Below, one piece after another: positions 15,879 to 26,488 of a stretch of DNA of 64,000 bases. The position numbers were made by a program, and so were the translations under genes. The stretch is from Acidobacteriaceae bacterium (GTDB taxonomy: Bacteria > Acidobacteriota > Terriglobia > Terriglobales > Acidobacteriaceae): contig PLHW01000046.1 in NCBI GenBank assembly GCA_003139095.1, positions 62,001 through 126,000 on the forward strand, written 5' to 3'. The notes beneath the pieces were generated by a model. It saw only the letters and a list, made by a program, of their open reading frames with translations. It did not search any database and was not told the DNA's origin. How positions within the stretch are numbered: position 1 is the first letter of the stretch; every line of letters begins with the position of its first letter.

Positions 15879-17264
15879 ATGCGCCGTTCCATCGTCGGTC
15901 TCGCCACTCTCCTCCTGCTGCTCGTCTCCGCCAGCGTCTGCCGGGCCAGCACACCCACCGTGCTCTATAACTTTTGTTCTGTGGGGGAATGTCTCGACGG
16001 CTCCCATCCCGTTGGCGACCTCGTCTCCGACGAAAACGGAAATCTCTACGGCACCACCTCTGCCGGAGGCTCCAACAATCTCGGCACAGTCTTCGCCCTC
16101 TGCGCTCCCGGCGCCCTCGCGCCCCCGGTTTGCGCCGGCTCTTTAACGTATACCGAGATCGTCCTGCACAGTTTCACGGGCAGCCCCGCCGACGGCGCCA
16201 CTCCTCTGGCCGGCCTCGTCTACGAGCAAATTTCCGGCAATCTCTACGGCACCACCTCCGCCGGAGGGTCCGGTTCTTGTAGCGGCGGTTGTGGCACCGT
16301 CTTCGCCATCAACTCCGATGGCGGCACTCTCACCGTGCTCCACAATTTTCTCGGCGGCACCGACGGCGCCACCCCCAAAGCTGAACTTTTGGAGGACAGC
16401 TTCGGAAATTTCTATGGCACCACCAGTCTCGGAGGTTCCGGCAGTTGTGGCCAAGGTTGCGGCACGGTCTTTACCCTGAATCCCGGCAGCAGCACTTACA
16501 CCGTGATCTACTCGCTTCACGGGTCCCCTGATGGCGCCAACGCCGTCGCCGGCCTGGCCTTTGACTCCACCGGCAACCTCTGGGGCACGGCAAAGAACGG
16601 CGGAAAAGCGAACCTTGGTTCGATCTTCGAACTAACCACCGGCGGCACTCTTGTCTATACGCGCAGTTTTGCTGGCAAAACCGACGGCGCCAATCCCGCC
16701 GCCGCTCTCGCCTTTGACCCCGCCATCGGCGCGCTCGGCACCTTCTACGGCACCACCGAGGCCGGCGGCGCTCCTTTCTGCAGCGGCGGGTGCGGTACCG
16801 TTTTCGAATTGCAGCCGCACACCATGGGAAGTCCCGCCTACAACAACTTCTATCAATTCACCGGTGCCGGCCCCGCCCGCACTGGGTCCGCCCCCATCGC
16901 CCGTCTCACCGTCGACACCGGCATGGGCGATGAACTCCAGCACTATGTCTATGGCACCGCCAGCCTCGGAGGCAAAAATACCGGTGCCTGCCCATCCTCC
17001 GGCTGCGGCACGGCCTTCCTCATTTGTCCTCCCACGATTTCCTGCCCTGTCATCAAACGCGAGACCACTCTCTTCGCCTTCGACGGCACCCACGGCGCCA
17101 ATCCCGCCTCCTCATTACTGATCGATCTTTCGCTTCTGCCACAGTCCCACGAAAACACCAGGTTCCCTCCGCCCGGGAGGCCCCAGTGCACTTCCAACTG
17201 TATTGGGACTGGACAAAATGACGGCGAGAATGGCGGAGGCGTTGTAGTCGCCCTAACCGACTAA
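15879..17264 (+). CDS. GloVer-repeat exported protein (choice-of-anchor tandem repeat)
   Basis: 461 residues. ATG 15879 follows GGAGG directly; an in-frame ATG at 15807 lacks a site. Signal peptide: MRRSIVGLATLLLLLVSASVCRAS. The mature protein is about nine tandem copies of a 40-60-residue unit with the phrases 'LYGTTSAGGS', 'CGTVF', 'VLHSFTG...DGA.P' (the GloVer repeat, TIGR03803). These proteins are thought to form a beta-propeller or solenoid on the cell surface and are multiplied in acidobacteria and Solibacter-type genomes. No anchor or catalytic motif is visible. Function unknown. Confidence 0.92.
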   Translation: MRRSIVGLATLLLLLVSASVCRASTPTVLYNFCSVGECLDGSHPVGDLVSDENGNLYGTTSAGGSNNLGTVFALCAPGALAPPVCAGSLTYTEIVLHSFTGSPADGATPLAGLVYEQISGNLYGTTSAGGSGSCSGGCGTVFAINSDGGTLTVLHNFLGGTDGATPKAELLEDSFGNFYGTTSLGGSGSCGQGCGTVFTLNPGSSTYTVIYSLHGSPDGANAVAGLAFDSTGNLWGTAKNGGKANLGSIFELTTGGTLVYTRSFAGKTDGANPAAALAFDPAIGALGTFYGTTEAGGAPFCSGGCGTVFELQPHTMGSPAYNNFYQFTGAGPARTGSAPIARLTVDTGMGDELQHYVYGTASLGGKNTGACPSSGCGTAFLICPPTISCPVIKRETTLFAFDGTHGANPASSLLIDLSLLPQSHENTRFPPPGRPQCTSNCIGTGQNDGENGGGVVVALTD

Positions 17265-17387
17265 ACTTACCGTTGCCGCGCCGGAGAGGGTGTTGTGTGG
17301 TGAGCTAACTAACTCGTGAACTGACTTTGCTCGTTGAGGTGATGGGGCTATGCCTCGTCCGCCCCATCCCCAACAAACTTCCTTCCC

Positions 17388-20300
17388 CTACTCCAAGCTC
17401 TTCACCCGCGCATACTCCCTCTTCGCCTCCGAAACCATCGCAAAATTCGCATCCGCATCCTTCCAAATCCCGAGCAGCTTCTGGTATTCATTTCGAGCCT
17501 TCTCCGTCTCGCCCATCCCTGCATACGCCTTCGCCAGTTGGAATTCCGCCAACACTCCCAACGGAAAATTCCACACCAGTCCCCGGTGCTCGACAATCTT
17601 CTCGAACTCCTCCTCCGCTCTCTCCCACTGCCCCAATTGAACGTATGCCTCACCCCGCAGGTATACCGGATACATAGACGCGCCCACGGGCGAGTACGGT
17701 GGTACGCCGCCTCCCAGTTCGTACGGAATCGCTGCCTGCAAATCGTTCACCGCCACGGCCGGCCTGCGCTTTGACAATTCGATCGCTGCCCGAATACTAG
17801 GCAGCCAGTAACTCACCAACAGCGTGTCGCTCGGGAATCGTTTCTGAAGGCTGCCTGCGATCCTCTCCGCTCGTCGTACATCGCCCGCCCGCGCGAACGC
17901 CATAGCCGCGGCGATCTGAATATTTCGGCTCGAGACTAGCCCCAGCGCCGCCGTCGCATGTTTTCTCGCTTCTGCCCCATTGCCAAACTCCGCCTCCCGC
18001 ATCGCCTCCGTCGCTTCTCCGGCCGCGCCCGTCTCCTTGTCGCCGCTGGATACCGCCACCCCCACTACCCGTCGTGACAGTTCCCGCGCCTTCTCCATTC
18101 GTCCGTAAAACGCTTCGCTGTCGGATTCGCTCGATAGAACGGTAGATTCGTTCTCCGAGTTCCCTTGTGCCGCCAATATGCAACGCTCCATTTCCCGATT
18201 ATCGCTTTGCAAAAATGCCAGTTGATAGTAATTCTCCAGCAGCGGTCCATCCAGCTTCCGCGCCCGCGCCTCATCCAGAATCCCTCTGGCCTCGTCCAGA
18301 CGGTTTAAGTTGACGTAATCGGATGACACTACGCCATAGACCAGAGAACTGTCCTTCTTAAGCGCGAATCCCTCGAGATCATTCCTCAAAGCCTCCTCCA
18401 GATGCCCCAGGTTGAGCGCGATTAACCCTAGGTCCACGTGAGGTGTCGGATCTCCCGGATATAACTGCTTCCATTGATAGAGCGTCTGCGCCGCTTTCTC
18501 CATTTCTCCTGTCACATTCGTGTAGTAACTCGCATCAATCGAAAACCGCTCTCGCTCCGTAACTTTGTCCCGAAGTTGATAGGCCCGCGTGATGTACTCT
18601 GCGCACAGCGCCGCTTCGTTTCGATTGCAATACAAGATCCCTAAATCCAAGCTCGCCCATGCGAAGTTCGGATCTAACTCCAGCGCCCGCTTGAACTGGG
18701 GAATTGCCGCCGCCCCCTGCGATCGAAATGTCTTTTCCGCCAGGCCATACGCCTGCAGCGCCTCCAGCGACGATGTCGTTGCCTGCTCCAGCGGCGTATT
18801 GTGCTCTTGAATCGACGCCAGCGACTCGCCCAGTTTGTTGCGCATGTTCTTCGCAACTTCGTGCAGCTTCCCCAGCACCCTTTCCCGCCGGTCCGCCTCC
18901 GCCTGCTCTACGTCCAGCGTCTCCCCGTTTTCGCAATTCTCCGCCTTCAGTGTGATCGCGTAACTGCTCCCAATATTCGCAATCGAGCCCAGCAACATCG
19001 CCTTGCTTCCTGCCCGCTGGCACACCTCGCGCGTAATCTCCGGCGTCAGCGCTGTCTCCGCCCCGCGCCCCATGTACCGCAGTTGCCGGTTGATCACATC
19101 GTCGGACAGCAAATTCAAAAATGGCGACTGGCTCAAATCCGCCGCCAGTCCTGCCTTCAGCGCATCCCCCAGAACCGGATCGCCCGCCGCGTTCCGAAAA
19201 TCGCCCAGTACAATCGTATCTTTCTCCGTGAGCTTCGGCCGCCGCGACCGCCAAACCGCCGTCGCTCCAATCGCCAGCGCGATCACGATCGCGCACACCA
19301 TCCCGATCAGCAGCCGCTGGTTCCGCGATCGCAATCGCCGCACATTATCCAGCAGCGGCTTCGCATGTTGTGCCGATTCCAGTTCCCGGTCCAGGTTCTC
19401 AATCGCGCCGCGTATCTCGGCCGCGCTTTGCCAGCGCTTCTCTCGATCCTTCTCCAGCGCCCTGCAAATAATCTGCTCGAACTCTGGCGGCAGATCCACC
19501 CTCGCCACGTGCGGGCTCTCCGCTTCGCGATTCAAAATTGCCTGGCACGCTTCATGCGCATTCTTCCCACGAAACGGCAGAACCCCAGTCGCCATCTCGT
19601 ACAGCACGATCCCGAATGAAAACAAATCCGTGCGCGAATCCAGCGCCTCGCCCCGCACCTGCTCCGGAGACATATACGCCGCCGTCCCCACCAGCGCCCC
19701 AGCCGCCGTCAGTTGCTCGTTCAGCGCGTCGTTCCCCCCGTCCGCTGCCTCGTTCCGAGCTGTCGGCGTCGGCACCCCCTTCGCCAGCCCAAAGTCCAGA
19801 ATCTTCGCGTGCCCCCGCGTCGTAACAAATATGTTGATGGATTTGATATCCCGATGAAAAACGCCCGCCCCGTGCGCCGCATCCAGCGCGTCCGCGATCT
19901 CCGTCGCCAGCCGCAGCAGCGTCTCCAGCTCCAGCTGCTTTCCCGAAATTTTCTTCTTCAGGGTCTCGCCCTCCAGATACTCCATGGCGATAAACCCCTG
20001 CCCCTGGTGTTCTCCGATTTCATACACCGTGCAAATGTTGGGATGATTCAACGCCGACGCCGCCTGCGCCTCGCGTCGCAATCGAGTCCGCGATTGCGGG
20101 TCAAGCGCCATTCGCGTGGGCAGGAACTTCAATGCCACGCTGCGTCGCAACTCATTGTCTTCCGCCTTGTACACCTCGCCCATTCCGCCCGCCGCCACGA
20201 AATGGGTAATCCTGAATCGCCCGCTGATCAGTTCCCCCGGCTCGAATCGCGCCGGCTCCGCCGACTCCTTCTTTCCAACCGATGCCAGCGCCGGTTCCGA

Positions 20301-20471
20301 AAGAAAACTATCCGCCTCGCGGAACTCCGCCAGCAATCTCTCCACTTCCTTGCGAATTTCCTGGTCAGGGGTTTCCTGTTGTAGAAACGCCGCTACGTCC
20401 TGAGGGGCTAACTCCTGAGCGGCCTCGAAAAGAACCTTAACGGTTTCCCATCTCTCCCGCGACAGCGTCAT
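17388..20471 (-). CDS. Ser/Thr protein kinase with transmembrane helix and TPR region
   Basis: 1027 residues. An N-terminal helical segment (1-80) is followed by a kinase domain: glycine loop AAGGMGEVY near 94-101, VALKF Lys115, catalytic HRDIK 206-210 and DFG 226-228, [10 protein letters not shown] activation segment. The usual HRDIKPxN is HRDIKSIN here. A single transmembrane helix ([17 protein letters not shown], near 395) leads to a large extracytoplasmic part of TPR-like helices ending YARVKSLE. Such Hanks-type kinases in acidobacteria are often paired with ECF sigma factors. The start codon lies inside the 3' end of the ECF sigma gene, overlapping by 35 bp, so the pair should be translated together and probably form one signalling unit. 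Confidence 0.94.
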   Translation of the reverse strand: MTLSRERWETVKVLFEAAQELAPQDVAAFLQQETPDQEIRKEVERLLAEFREADSFLSEPALASVGKKESAEPARFEPGELISGRFRITHFVAAGGMGEVYKAEDNELRRSVALKFLPTRMALDPQSRTRLRREAQAASALNHPNICTVYEIGEHQGQGFIAMEYLEGETLKKKISGKQLELETLLRLATEIADALDAAHGAGVFHRDIKSINIFVTTRGHAKILDFGLAKGVPTPTARNEAADGGNDALNEQLTAAGALVGTAAYMSPEQVRGEALDSRTDLFSFGIVLYEMATGVLPFRGKNAHEACQAILNREAESPHVARVDLPPEFEQIICRALEKDREKRWQSAAEIRGAIENLDRELESAQHAKPLLDNVRRLRSRNQRLLIGMVCAIVIALAIGATAVWRSRRPKLTEKDTIVLGDFRNAAGDPVLGDALKAGLAADLSQSPFLNLLSDDVINRQLRYMGRGAETALTPEITREVCQRAGSKAMLLGSIANIGSSYAITLKAENCENGETLDVEQAEADRRERVLGKLHEVAKNMRNKLGESLASIQEHNTPLEQATTSSLEALQAYGLAEKTFRSQGAAAIPQFKRALELDPNFAWASLDLGILYCNRNEAALCAEYITRAYQLRDKVTERERFSIDASYYTNVTGEMEKAAQTLYQWKQLYPGDPTPHVDLGLIALNLGHLEEALRNDLEGFALKKDSSLVYGVVSSDYVNLNRLDEARGILDEARARKLDGPLLENYYQLAFLQSDNREMERCILAAQGNSENESTVLSSESDSEAFYGRMEKARELSRRVVGVAVSSGDKETGAAGEATEAMREAEFGNGAEARKHATAALGLVSSRNIQIAAAMAFARAGDVRRAERIAGSLQKRFPSDTLLVSYWLPSIRAAIELSKRRPAVAVNDLQAAIPYELGGGVPPYSPVGASMYPVYLRGEAYVQLGQWERAEEEFEKIVEHRGLVWNFPLGVLAEFQLAKAYAGMGETEKARNEYQKLLGIWKDADANFAMVSEAKREYARVKSLE

Positions 20472-21147
20472 ACGCCGGTTTCAGCTCTCCGTGCAGCCAT
20501 GCCTTGGCCACACTCCAGTCGCGCTTCACCGTCTTCGGTGAAACGCCCAGCACCTCGGCCGCTTCCTCCACCGTCAGCCCCGCAAAAAATCGCAGCTCTA
20601 CGATTCTCGCCTGCCGCGCATCCAGCGCCGCCAATTTTTCCAGCGCCCCATCCAGTTCCACTAACGCTGTTGCCTGCCCCGGAGCGAAGACCAGCGCTTC
20701 GTCGAGCGACACCATCTGCTGCCCGCCGCCCCGCTTCTCTCGCAAATGTCCGCGCGCGTGATCCAGCAGCACTCGCCGCATCAAGTGCGCCGCGATCCCA
20801 AAAAAATGCGCCCGGCTCTGCCAGTTCACCGAGCGCTGCTCCACCAGTTTCATATACGCTTCATGCACCAGCGCCGTCGTTTGCAGCGTGTGGTCTTCGC
20901 GTTCCCGCCGCATGTAGCGCCCGGCCAATCTGCGCAACTCGTCGTAAACCAGCGGCATCAACTGGTCTGCCGCTTCTTGCTTTCCGTGCGCCAGTTCTTC
21001 CAGCAGCAACGTCACTTCGCCTGACTCGTGGGATAACCCGCGTGGTGACGAAGCTCCGTCCTCTCCCGGTTCCTGTGCTACCGGCGCTTCGTCCCGGGGT
21101 ATATTGGCTCCGCCCTCCATCTCCGGTTTTCTATCCTCACCATCCAT
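20437..21147 (-). CDS. ECF sigma factor (ECF43-like, kinase-linked)
   Basis: 236 residues. After an acidic, Pro-rich N-terminus (first 45 residues) comes the sigma region 2 ([48 protein letters not shown]) and region 4 ([35 protein letters not shown]). This is the RNA-polymerase sigma family TIGR02999 common in acidobacteria and planctomycetes, usually coupled to a Ser/Thr kinase rather than an anti-sigma factor. The following kinase gene overlaps its end, supporting activation by phosphorylation. Confidence 0.93.
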   Translation of the reverse strand: MDGEDRKPEMEGGANIPRDEAPVAQEPGEDGASSPRGLSHESGEVTLLLEELAHGKQEAADQLMPLVYDELRRLAGRYMRREREDHTLQTTALVHEAYMKLVEQRSVNWQSRAHFFGIAAHLMRRVLLDHARGHLREKRGGGQQMVSLDEALVFAPGQATALVELDGALEKLAALDARQARIVELRFFAGLTVEEAAEVLGVSPKTVKRDWSVAKAWLHGELKPAYDAVAGEMGNR

Positions 21148-21462
21148 CTCGCCTCACCCTCGATGGAATCATCGCGGTTGCTGCCGCCGCGCAAGTTCCT
21201 GGGTCGCTTGGAATCATTCGCGAATCCCCGCAACGTCCAGCACCTCGGCCAAGTTTGGTGACACATTCTATCCCACTCTCCACCCCTCCGCCTCAGCGTT
21301 TTTGGCCCACCACCCGCATGACCCCATTTTCCCCGCAACGTCGCGTTTACCTGTGAACGACGAAAAGAGGATCGCTCGGACATTCTGTGGCTCACTCCCA
21401 CACTTCTCCCTCCCGCCCGATCCCCAATTCACAGCCGCTTGCGGCTCAAGGAGGAATGACCA
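21148..21462. other. Divergent intergenic region
   Basis: About 315 bp between the left-facing sigma factor gene and a right-facing secreted protein gene. Short frames here have no ribosome site. On the minus strand a TAGAAT-like box lies near 21265. An AAGGAGGAA at 21449-21457 is the ribosome site of the next gene. Confidence 0.4.
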
Positions 21463-22290
21463 ATGAACTCGAATACGCAACAAACTCTCAATGGTGCCCT
21501 GAAGTCGCTCGCGGGCACTCACTCGGGCGCTCCCTCGGCCCGTCAACCCAGAAAACTTTTCCCGGCGATTCTGTCGGCGCTCTACCTCACCGTTGTCTTG
21601 GCAGGCGCTTCCACCAGCTTCGCTCAGGACTTAGCCAAATTCCCTGCATCCCTCGCGCGTCATTCGGCCTCCTGTTCGGCCACCGAATCCGAATCCGGCC
21701 AATGCCAGCACCAGGACGAAAAGGGCCGTCCTCTCGCCAATGCCAAAAACATCTTCACCAACTTTGGCAAGGGCGGCAACCTGTTCGACTCCACCGCGGG
21801 TTTGCCTATCTCCGGCCCCAGTTCGTCGTCCGGCACCCAGGCCGTCGGCTTTCCCTTTACTCCCAAGGCCGATGCCACCATGCAGGGACTCGAGCTTCCC
21901 CTCTGGTGGGGTGGCGGCAGCAATAGCGTCGACATCTGCCTTTACGCCGATGTGGATGGCCTTCCCGGCGTGATTATTGAGTGCGTCACTGCTTACAACC
22001 TCTATCCCTTCGGAGGCTTCATCTATCCCAATTGCTTCTGGCCTCTGATTCATCCCATCGATCCCTGGCCGTGCTTCTGCTGGAACGTGATTGGCTGGGA
22101 TCCCTACCCCTTGCTCCGCGGCACCCGATACTGGATCGTCGTCTACCCCGACTTCTATGAGCCGGACTTCTACGGCGGCTGGTACCTTACTGCCTCGCAC
22201 ACCGTCGGCGAGTACGCCACCTTCGACGGCACCGCATGGACCGGGCAGAAAGGAGACGTCCCGGCGGTGGCCGTCGCCGGTACCAACTAA
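21463..22290 (+). CDS. Exported protein with choice-of-anchor-R-like domain
   Basis: 275 residues. A long N-terminus then a hydrophobic core (FPAILSALYLTVVLAGAS) ending SFAQDL, a signal peptide. The mature protein has NIFTNFGKGGNLFDS, QAVGFPFTPKADATMQGLELPL and SNSVDICLYADVDGLPG, the pattern of the choice-of-anchor R / 'DUF11-like' exported beta-sandwich proteins. The middle is Trp/Tyr/Cys-rich (CFWPLIHPIDPWPCFCWNV). A strong Shine-Dalgarno marks ATG 21463. It precedes the tyrosinase gene by 270 bp on the same strand; a functional link is only conjecture. Confidence 0.78.
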   Translation: MNSNTQQTLNGALKSLAGTHSGAPSARQPRKLFPAILSALYLTVVLAGASTSFAQDLAKFPASLARHSASCSATESESGQCQHQDEKGRPLANAKNIFTNFGKGGNLFDSTAGLPISGPSSSSGTQAVGFPFTPKADATMQGLELPLWWGGGSNSVDICLYADVDGLPGVIIECVTAYNLYPFGGFIYPNCFWPLIHPIDPWPCFCWNVIGWDPYPLLRGTRYWIVVYPDFYEPDFYGGWYLTASHTVGEYATFDGTAWTGQKGDVPAVAVAGTN

Positions 22291-22560
22291 CGGTCTCTTA
22301 GAGTAACCGCTCTAAGCTCGCGAAAAGCTGTCCGTCACCGGGGGAGCGCAGCCAACCTCTGCGCTCCCGCGAACCGGCCCCAACGCGCGGTGGATGCCAA
22401 CTCACTTGACAACCACCCGCTTCGGGGTCATTATGGCGCGCATTCGGGTGAGGACTATACCTTCCCTTGGCTCGCCCGAACTCACCAGTCGTCACCGTTT
22501 CTCCGGGCCCCCGGACTGCGCTACCGCGCACTCCCATTTCGATTGCAGAGAGGACACACC

Positions 22561-24063
22561 ATGAAATACCCAAATCAATCTCGTCGTCGATTCTTGACTA
22601 CCCTGGGAGCCACTGCCGGCGTCACGCTCGCCGGTAAGTCGCTCTTCAACATCGATAAGGTTTTTGCCACCACACCCTACACCCGCCTCAATCTCGCCGG
22701 GCTCACCCTCAGCAGCCCAACCATTGTGTCCTACATCGCCGGCGTTACGGCCATGCAGGCCTTGCCCCTCACCGATCAGCGCAGTTGGGCATATCAGGCT
22801 GCCATTCATGGAACCACGATGAGTGGAATGATGCCCGACTGGAACACCTGCTCCCACAGCACCTTCGAACTCAACTTCTTCTGGGCCTGGCATCGCATGT
22901 ATCTCTACTGGTTTGAGCGCATTGTCCGCAGCTTGTCCGGCGACCCTACCTTTGCCTTGCCCTACTGGGACTGGCAGGCCAATCCCTATTTGCCCCCCAT
23001 GTTCCAGAACCCGCCTACTGGTAGTCCGATCCTTCACGTTGCCGCCCGTAATGCGTCGATCAACAACGGCACCAGCAACGTCGGCGTCTTGACTCCGGGC
23101 GTCAATAACGCTTTCGCCCAGCCTATTTTCGAATACACCTCGGTTGACGGCGCAGACCAACTCATCCAGTTGCCGCACAACCAGGTGCATGGCATGGTGG
23201 GCGGAATCATGGGCAGCACTCTAACTGCCGCCCAGGATCCTGTTTTCTTTGTCCATCACGCCAACGTCGATCGCCTGTGGGATCTCTGGCTCGCTAACAA
23301 CTCGCTCAACGCCGATCCCACCTCCGATTCCATCTGGGGCGGGACCAGCTTCGGCTTCTTTGATGAGAACGCAAACGCAGTGAGTATGACTCCATGCGAC
23401 GTTCTCCGTGCCGCCCAGCAACTCAACTACATTTATGACACTGAGCCCGCGCAGGTCGAGCAATACTGTGGCAACACTCAGCCTTGTTCCAGCAGCTACA
23501 CTGTTTTGGTCGACAACTGTATCCAGAAGCCCCCCTTCTACCTCAACCAGGGAGGCTACTACGGCTACTACCAGTTCCCCATCAGTTATCAGCTGGGGCA
23601 GCAGATCTACGGCTACCTCCAGAACCCCTACAACACCGTCTACCTTTCGCATTACGGCATCACTTGCCCGACTCAACCCGGTGTTTATTGGGACGTCTAC
23701 CTCGGCCTTCCCGTGGGCTCCAAGCCAAATCGTGAGAGTCCCTACTACGTCGGCAGCTACGCCATTTATGGCGCCGGCATTGCCGATCAACCACCCGATG
23801 GCGATGATCCCGCAGAATTCAGCGTTCCCGTCAACACCGCGATCCTCGCCGCCCTCAAGAAACTGCCCAAAGGCGGTAACATCCCGGTCTCGTTCTACAC
23901 CTACGGTCCTCCACGTACCACCGCGCAGGGTCCCGCGCAAAAGGCGACCGTAACTATCCAGTCGGCCCAGCTAACGCTCCAGACCGTAACTCCAACCGGC
24001 CGCGCCGCCGGCCATAAAGATGAGAAGAAACAAGAAAAGAAGGTAATCGCCACGCTAACCTAA
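22561..24063 (+). CDS. Tyrosinase / polyphenol oxidase, Tat-exported
   Basis: 500 residues from ATG 22561, preceded by GAGAGGA. Tat signal with SRRRFL at 7-12 and the hydrophobic GATAGVTLAG. Binuclear type-3 copper site: CuA histidines near 83, 99 and 111 (AAIHG, CSHSTFE, AWHRMYLYWFE), DWQANPYLP, and CuB LPHNQVHGMVGG with FFVHHANVDRLWDLW. It would oxidise phenols to quinones in the periplasm or outside. The C-terminal 200 residues, after the copper core, are Tyr/Gly-rich and unlike a plain tyrosinase; they may cover the active site as in plant polyphenol oxidase. Upstream in-frame codons at 22390 are not part of the gene. No caddie-type (MelC1) gene is adjacent. Confidence 0.9.
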   Translation: MKYPNQSRRRFLTTLGATAGVTLAGKSLFNIDKVFATTPYTRLNLAGLTLSSPTIVSYIAGVTAMQALPLTDQRSWAYQAAIHGTTMSGMMPDWNTCSHSTFELNFFWAWHRMYLYWFERIVRSLSGDPTFALPYWDWQANPYLPPMFQNPPTGSPILHVAARNASINNGTSNVGVLTPGVNNAFAQPIFEYTSVDGADQLIQLPHNQVHGMVGGIMGSTLTAAQDPVFFVHHANVDRLWDLWLANNSLNADPTSDSIWGGTSFGFFDENANAVSMTPCDVLRAAQQLNYIYDTEPAQVEQYCGNTQPCSSSYTVLVDNCIQKPPFYLNQGGYYGYYQFPISYQLGQQIYGYLQNPYNTVYLSHYGITCPTQPGVYWDVYLGLPVGSKPNRESPYYVGSYAIYGAGIADQPPDGDDPAEFSVPVNTAILAALKKLPKGGNIPVSFYTYGPPRTTAQGPAQKATVTIQSAQLTLQTVTPTGRAAGHKDEKKQEKKVIATLT

Positions 24064-24156
24064 AAATCGCCAATGCTAAAGCGCCCGCGCAGGGGCAGCC
24101 ACCCCCCGGCTGTCCCGCGCAGGCAAGAAGATAGCAGGCACAAAGATAACGTGTAG

Positions 24157-24176
24157 CGCGGGCGCCCCCGCTCGCG
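24157..24176. repeat. CGCGGGCG-type short palindrome
   Basis: CGCGGGCG-CCCC-CGCTCGCG, with one G-T mismatch, just downstream of the tyrosinase gene. The same palindrome in perfect form occurs at 56366-56385, also after a gene. The surrounding GTAGCGCGGGCG wording is shared. Confidence 0.6.
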
Positions 24177-24350
24177 GCCATTGACTTTGAACCGGCAGGT
24201 AAATGCCAAGACTCGCCGTGCCGCCCTCAATCAAAAGCCAGGATTCCGCAGTCTACCCAGTGGTATAAGGCCCCATGTAACCCCGAAACCGCAGTCTCCC
24301 AATCACAAACTACCCAGTTACAAATTTACCCAATCTCTAAATTCCCCAAA

Positions 24351-25397
24351 TCACAAATTACAAATTTCCCTGAGCTTCTCCCGGTTCCGCCCAAAGTCCC
24401 CCACTTCCCGAGCCGCCTCCTGCGCCGGCAAAAGCCGCGTCTCGCAACCGTTTTCCAGCCCGCCCATCATCTCCCGCACCAACTCCCGCAGCCGCACCGT
24501 ATCGAAAATGGTCACGCACGAATTTGGATATAGTCGCAAATTCAGCGAGCTGTTATCGCTGAAAATCCCCGGCCTCCCCAGCGCCGCCGCCAAGAACGTA
24601 ACCCGCCCTAGAATGCTCCCCGCCGTCAGGTTGATCACCCCGTCGCATTCCCCCAGAAGCCGCACGAATGCCCGGTACCCGCGCTTCCCCTCCAGCACAA
24701 ACGGCAGTCCCTCTGCGAACCGCGTCGCTCCATACTTCTCCCGATCCGTATCGTTGTACACGAACGTATGGAACGTAATCCGCTCTCGCACCGAAGCTGG
24801 CAACTCCCCGAACACGTCCGCCAGCACTCCCTTCACCACAAACGGATGGTTTACAACTATGTCGCCAAAGCACATGGGCACCTGCACCAGTATCTTGTGC
24901 TGTCCCGGCAGGGCCGCACCCCCCAGTTTCCGCGTAGCCTCAAAGTCGTACGGCCACGGAATCACCACCGCCCGCTCCCGCCCAATCAACCCGTCGCAAA
25001 ATGTCTTCAGCTCGGGGGCGTACGCCCACACATGTCGCGCCCCGCTCAAAATGCGCTTCACCCGCCCCAGCTTCTCGTCCGTCAAATCCCGCGACAGAAT
25101 CGCCGGCGGCCCCGGAATCACCGCCACCGGAGGATCCCCCGCCTCCACCAGTGTCTCCAGATACCTCAACTGGCTGTCCGACCCCTGCAACTCCGCCAGC
25201 ATCAGGTCATATTTCCCGCGCCCAACCCGCTCCTCCTCGCCCACGAAATCAAACTTGTCAGCGAGCATCAGCGCCAGGCAATACACGTCTGGATAAATGA
25301 CGCCCTCGAGGCGCATCTTCACGTACTTCGCATTCAGTCGCTGTCTGCGCCACCAAGCGCGCTGGCCGGTGACGAAGCCTATGCGCAATCCGCTCAC
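24351..25397 (-). CDS. Putative glycosyltransferase of the polysaccharide locus
   Basis: 348 residues, GT-B-like length. It opens MSGLRIGFVTGQRAWWRRQ and has alternating strand/helix blocks (LVQVPMCFGDIVVNH, GVINLTAGSILGRVTFLAAALGRPGIFS) reminiscent of the nucleotide-sugar-binding half of GT-B enzymes, but no textbook EX7E motif, so the call rests on context. Its start overlaps the preceding CgeB-like gene by 4 bp (ATGA) on the same strand, an operon of three transferases. The activity is not certain. Confidence 0.62.
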   Translation of the reverse strand: MSGLRIGFVTGQRAWWRRQRLNAKYVKMRLEGVIYPDVYCLALMLADKFDFVGEEERVGRGKYDLMLAELQGSDSQLRYLETLVEAGDPPVAVIPGPPAILSRDLTDEKLGRVKRILSGARHVWAYAPELKTFCDGLIGRERAVVIPWPYDFEATRKLGGAALPGQHKILVQVPMCFGDIVVNHPFVVKGVLADVFGELPASVRERITFHTFVYNDTDREKYGATRFAEGLPFVLEGKRGYRAFVRLLGECDGVINLTAGSILGRVTFLAAALGRPGIFSDNSSLNLRLYPNSCVTIFDTVRLRELVREMMGGLENGCETRLLPAQEAAREVGDFGRNREKLREICNL

Positions 25398-26479
25398 CGC
25401 GAACTCCCCGAATCAAATCCCACTCCGCACGCCCGCAACACTTCCGCCGCTCGCACATCATAGGTTTGCGCCGCCGCCAATCGCGCTCCATTCTTCCGCA
25501 GCCGCGCGCGCAACTCGCGATCCCGCAACAGCACATCGAGCTTCTCGTCGATCTCTTCTGGCGACCGATAGTACAGCGCAGCCTCGCCCTCCGGAAAAAA
25601 TTCGTCCTGCGCCGCCGAATAGCGCCCCAGCATCACGCCTCCGCTTGCCGGAACCTCAAACGTCCGCATATTCGGCCCACCCAGGTTCTCGGCATTCAGC
25701 ACGTTCAGCGACACATGCGCGCGCGTACAAATCTCGGCAAAGCCCTTTCCCCAGACCGGAGCATGCACGCGATGTTGTCCTCCCGCCTCTCGCCATTTTC
25801 GCGGCCAGTTGTTCCCCCAAATCGCGATTTTGTGCCGCCGTATCGCCGCCACTTCATCGCAGCGCGCCCGCGTATACGTCGCCACAAAGGCGACATCATG
25901 CACCGTATTGCAAAGTTCGCACGGCACTCCCTCGCCATCGTGCAACTCCCCAACCTCCTGCGGACGAAACAACTCCGGATCGACCGCGAACGGCAGATAC
26001 TGCGCTTCAACGCCATCGTTCCGCAGGCGCGCTACCAGGCTCTTCTCCCACATCCACACGATGCTGTACTCGCGGAACACTTCGATCAGATCCCGCCGCT
26101 GCGCCGATGCCTCTCGCGGATCCCACCGGATCCCAATGTAAGGATGATCCGGATAGTGGTTCACGAATGCCACGCCTGTTGACTTCCGTATCCGCCGCAC
26201 CGTCTCCGGATGAAAGAAGGTACACTTCACCGCAAAAATCAGCGCCGGCTGCACCTGCTCCGCGACCGCACTCGCCTCCCGGTTCACCGCATCCCACAAG
26301 AAAGATCGCAGCGCCCGCCGCAGAATTCGATTGCCCGTAAAGCGGCTTGCCTGCAACATGGCGCGCTCCGAGTCGAACCGCACCACGTCCATCCCCAGCC
26401 GCTCAAACGCCCGCGCATAGCTCTCGGCAAGCGCCCCTTCATTCACCGGTCCGATCACCAGCACCTTGCGGTTCGTCAT
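25394..26479 (-). CDS. CgeB-like glycosyltransferase
   Basis: 361 residues. Starts with a KVLVIGPVNEGALAESYARAF strand typical of CgeB/DUF3880 transferases; the C-terminal half has VSLNVLNAENLGGPNMRTFEVPASGGVMLGRY and the LYYRSPEEIDEKLDVLLRD segment diagnostic of the CgeB-type C-terminal glycosyltransferase domain. The acceptor is unknown. Middle gene of three left-facing transferases, 4-bp overlap downstream and 9 bp from the upstream gene. Confidence 0.82.
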   Translation of the reverse strand: MTNRKVLVIGPVNEGALAESYARAFERLGMDVVRFDSERAMLQASRFTGNRILRRALRSFLWDAVNREASAVAEQVQPALIFAVKCTFFHPETVRRIRKSTGVAFVNHYPDHPYIGIRWDPREASAQRRDLIEVFREYSIVWMWEKSLVARLRNDGVEAQYLPFAVDPELFRPQEVGELHDGEGVPCELCNTVHDVAFVATYTRARCDEVAAIRRHKIAIWGNNWPRKWREAGGQHRVHAPVWGKGFAEICTRAHVSLNVLNAENLGGPNMRTFEVPASGGVMLGRYSAAQDEFFPEGEAALYYRSPEEIDEKLDVLLRDRELRARLRKNGARLAAAQTYDVRAAEVLRACGVGFDSGSSR

Positions 26480-26488
26480 TCGGAGAAA

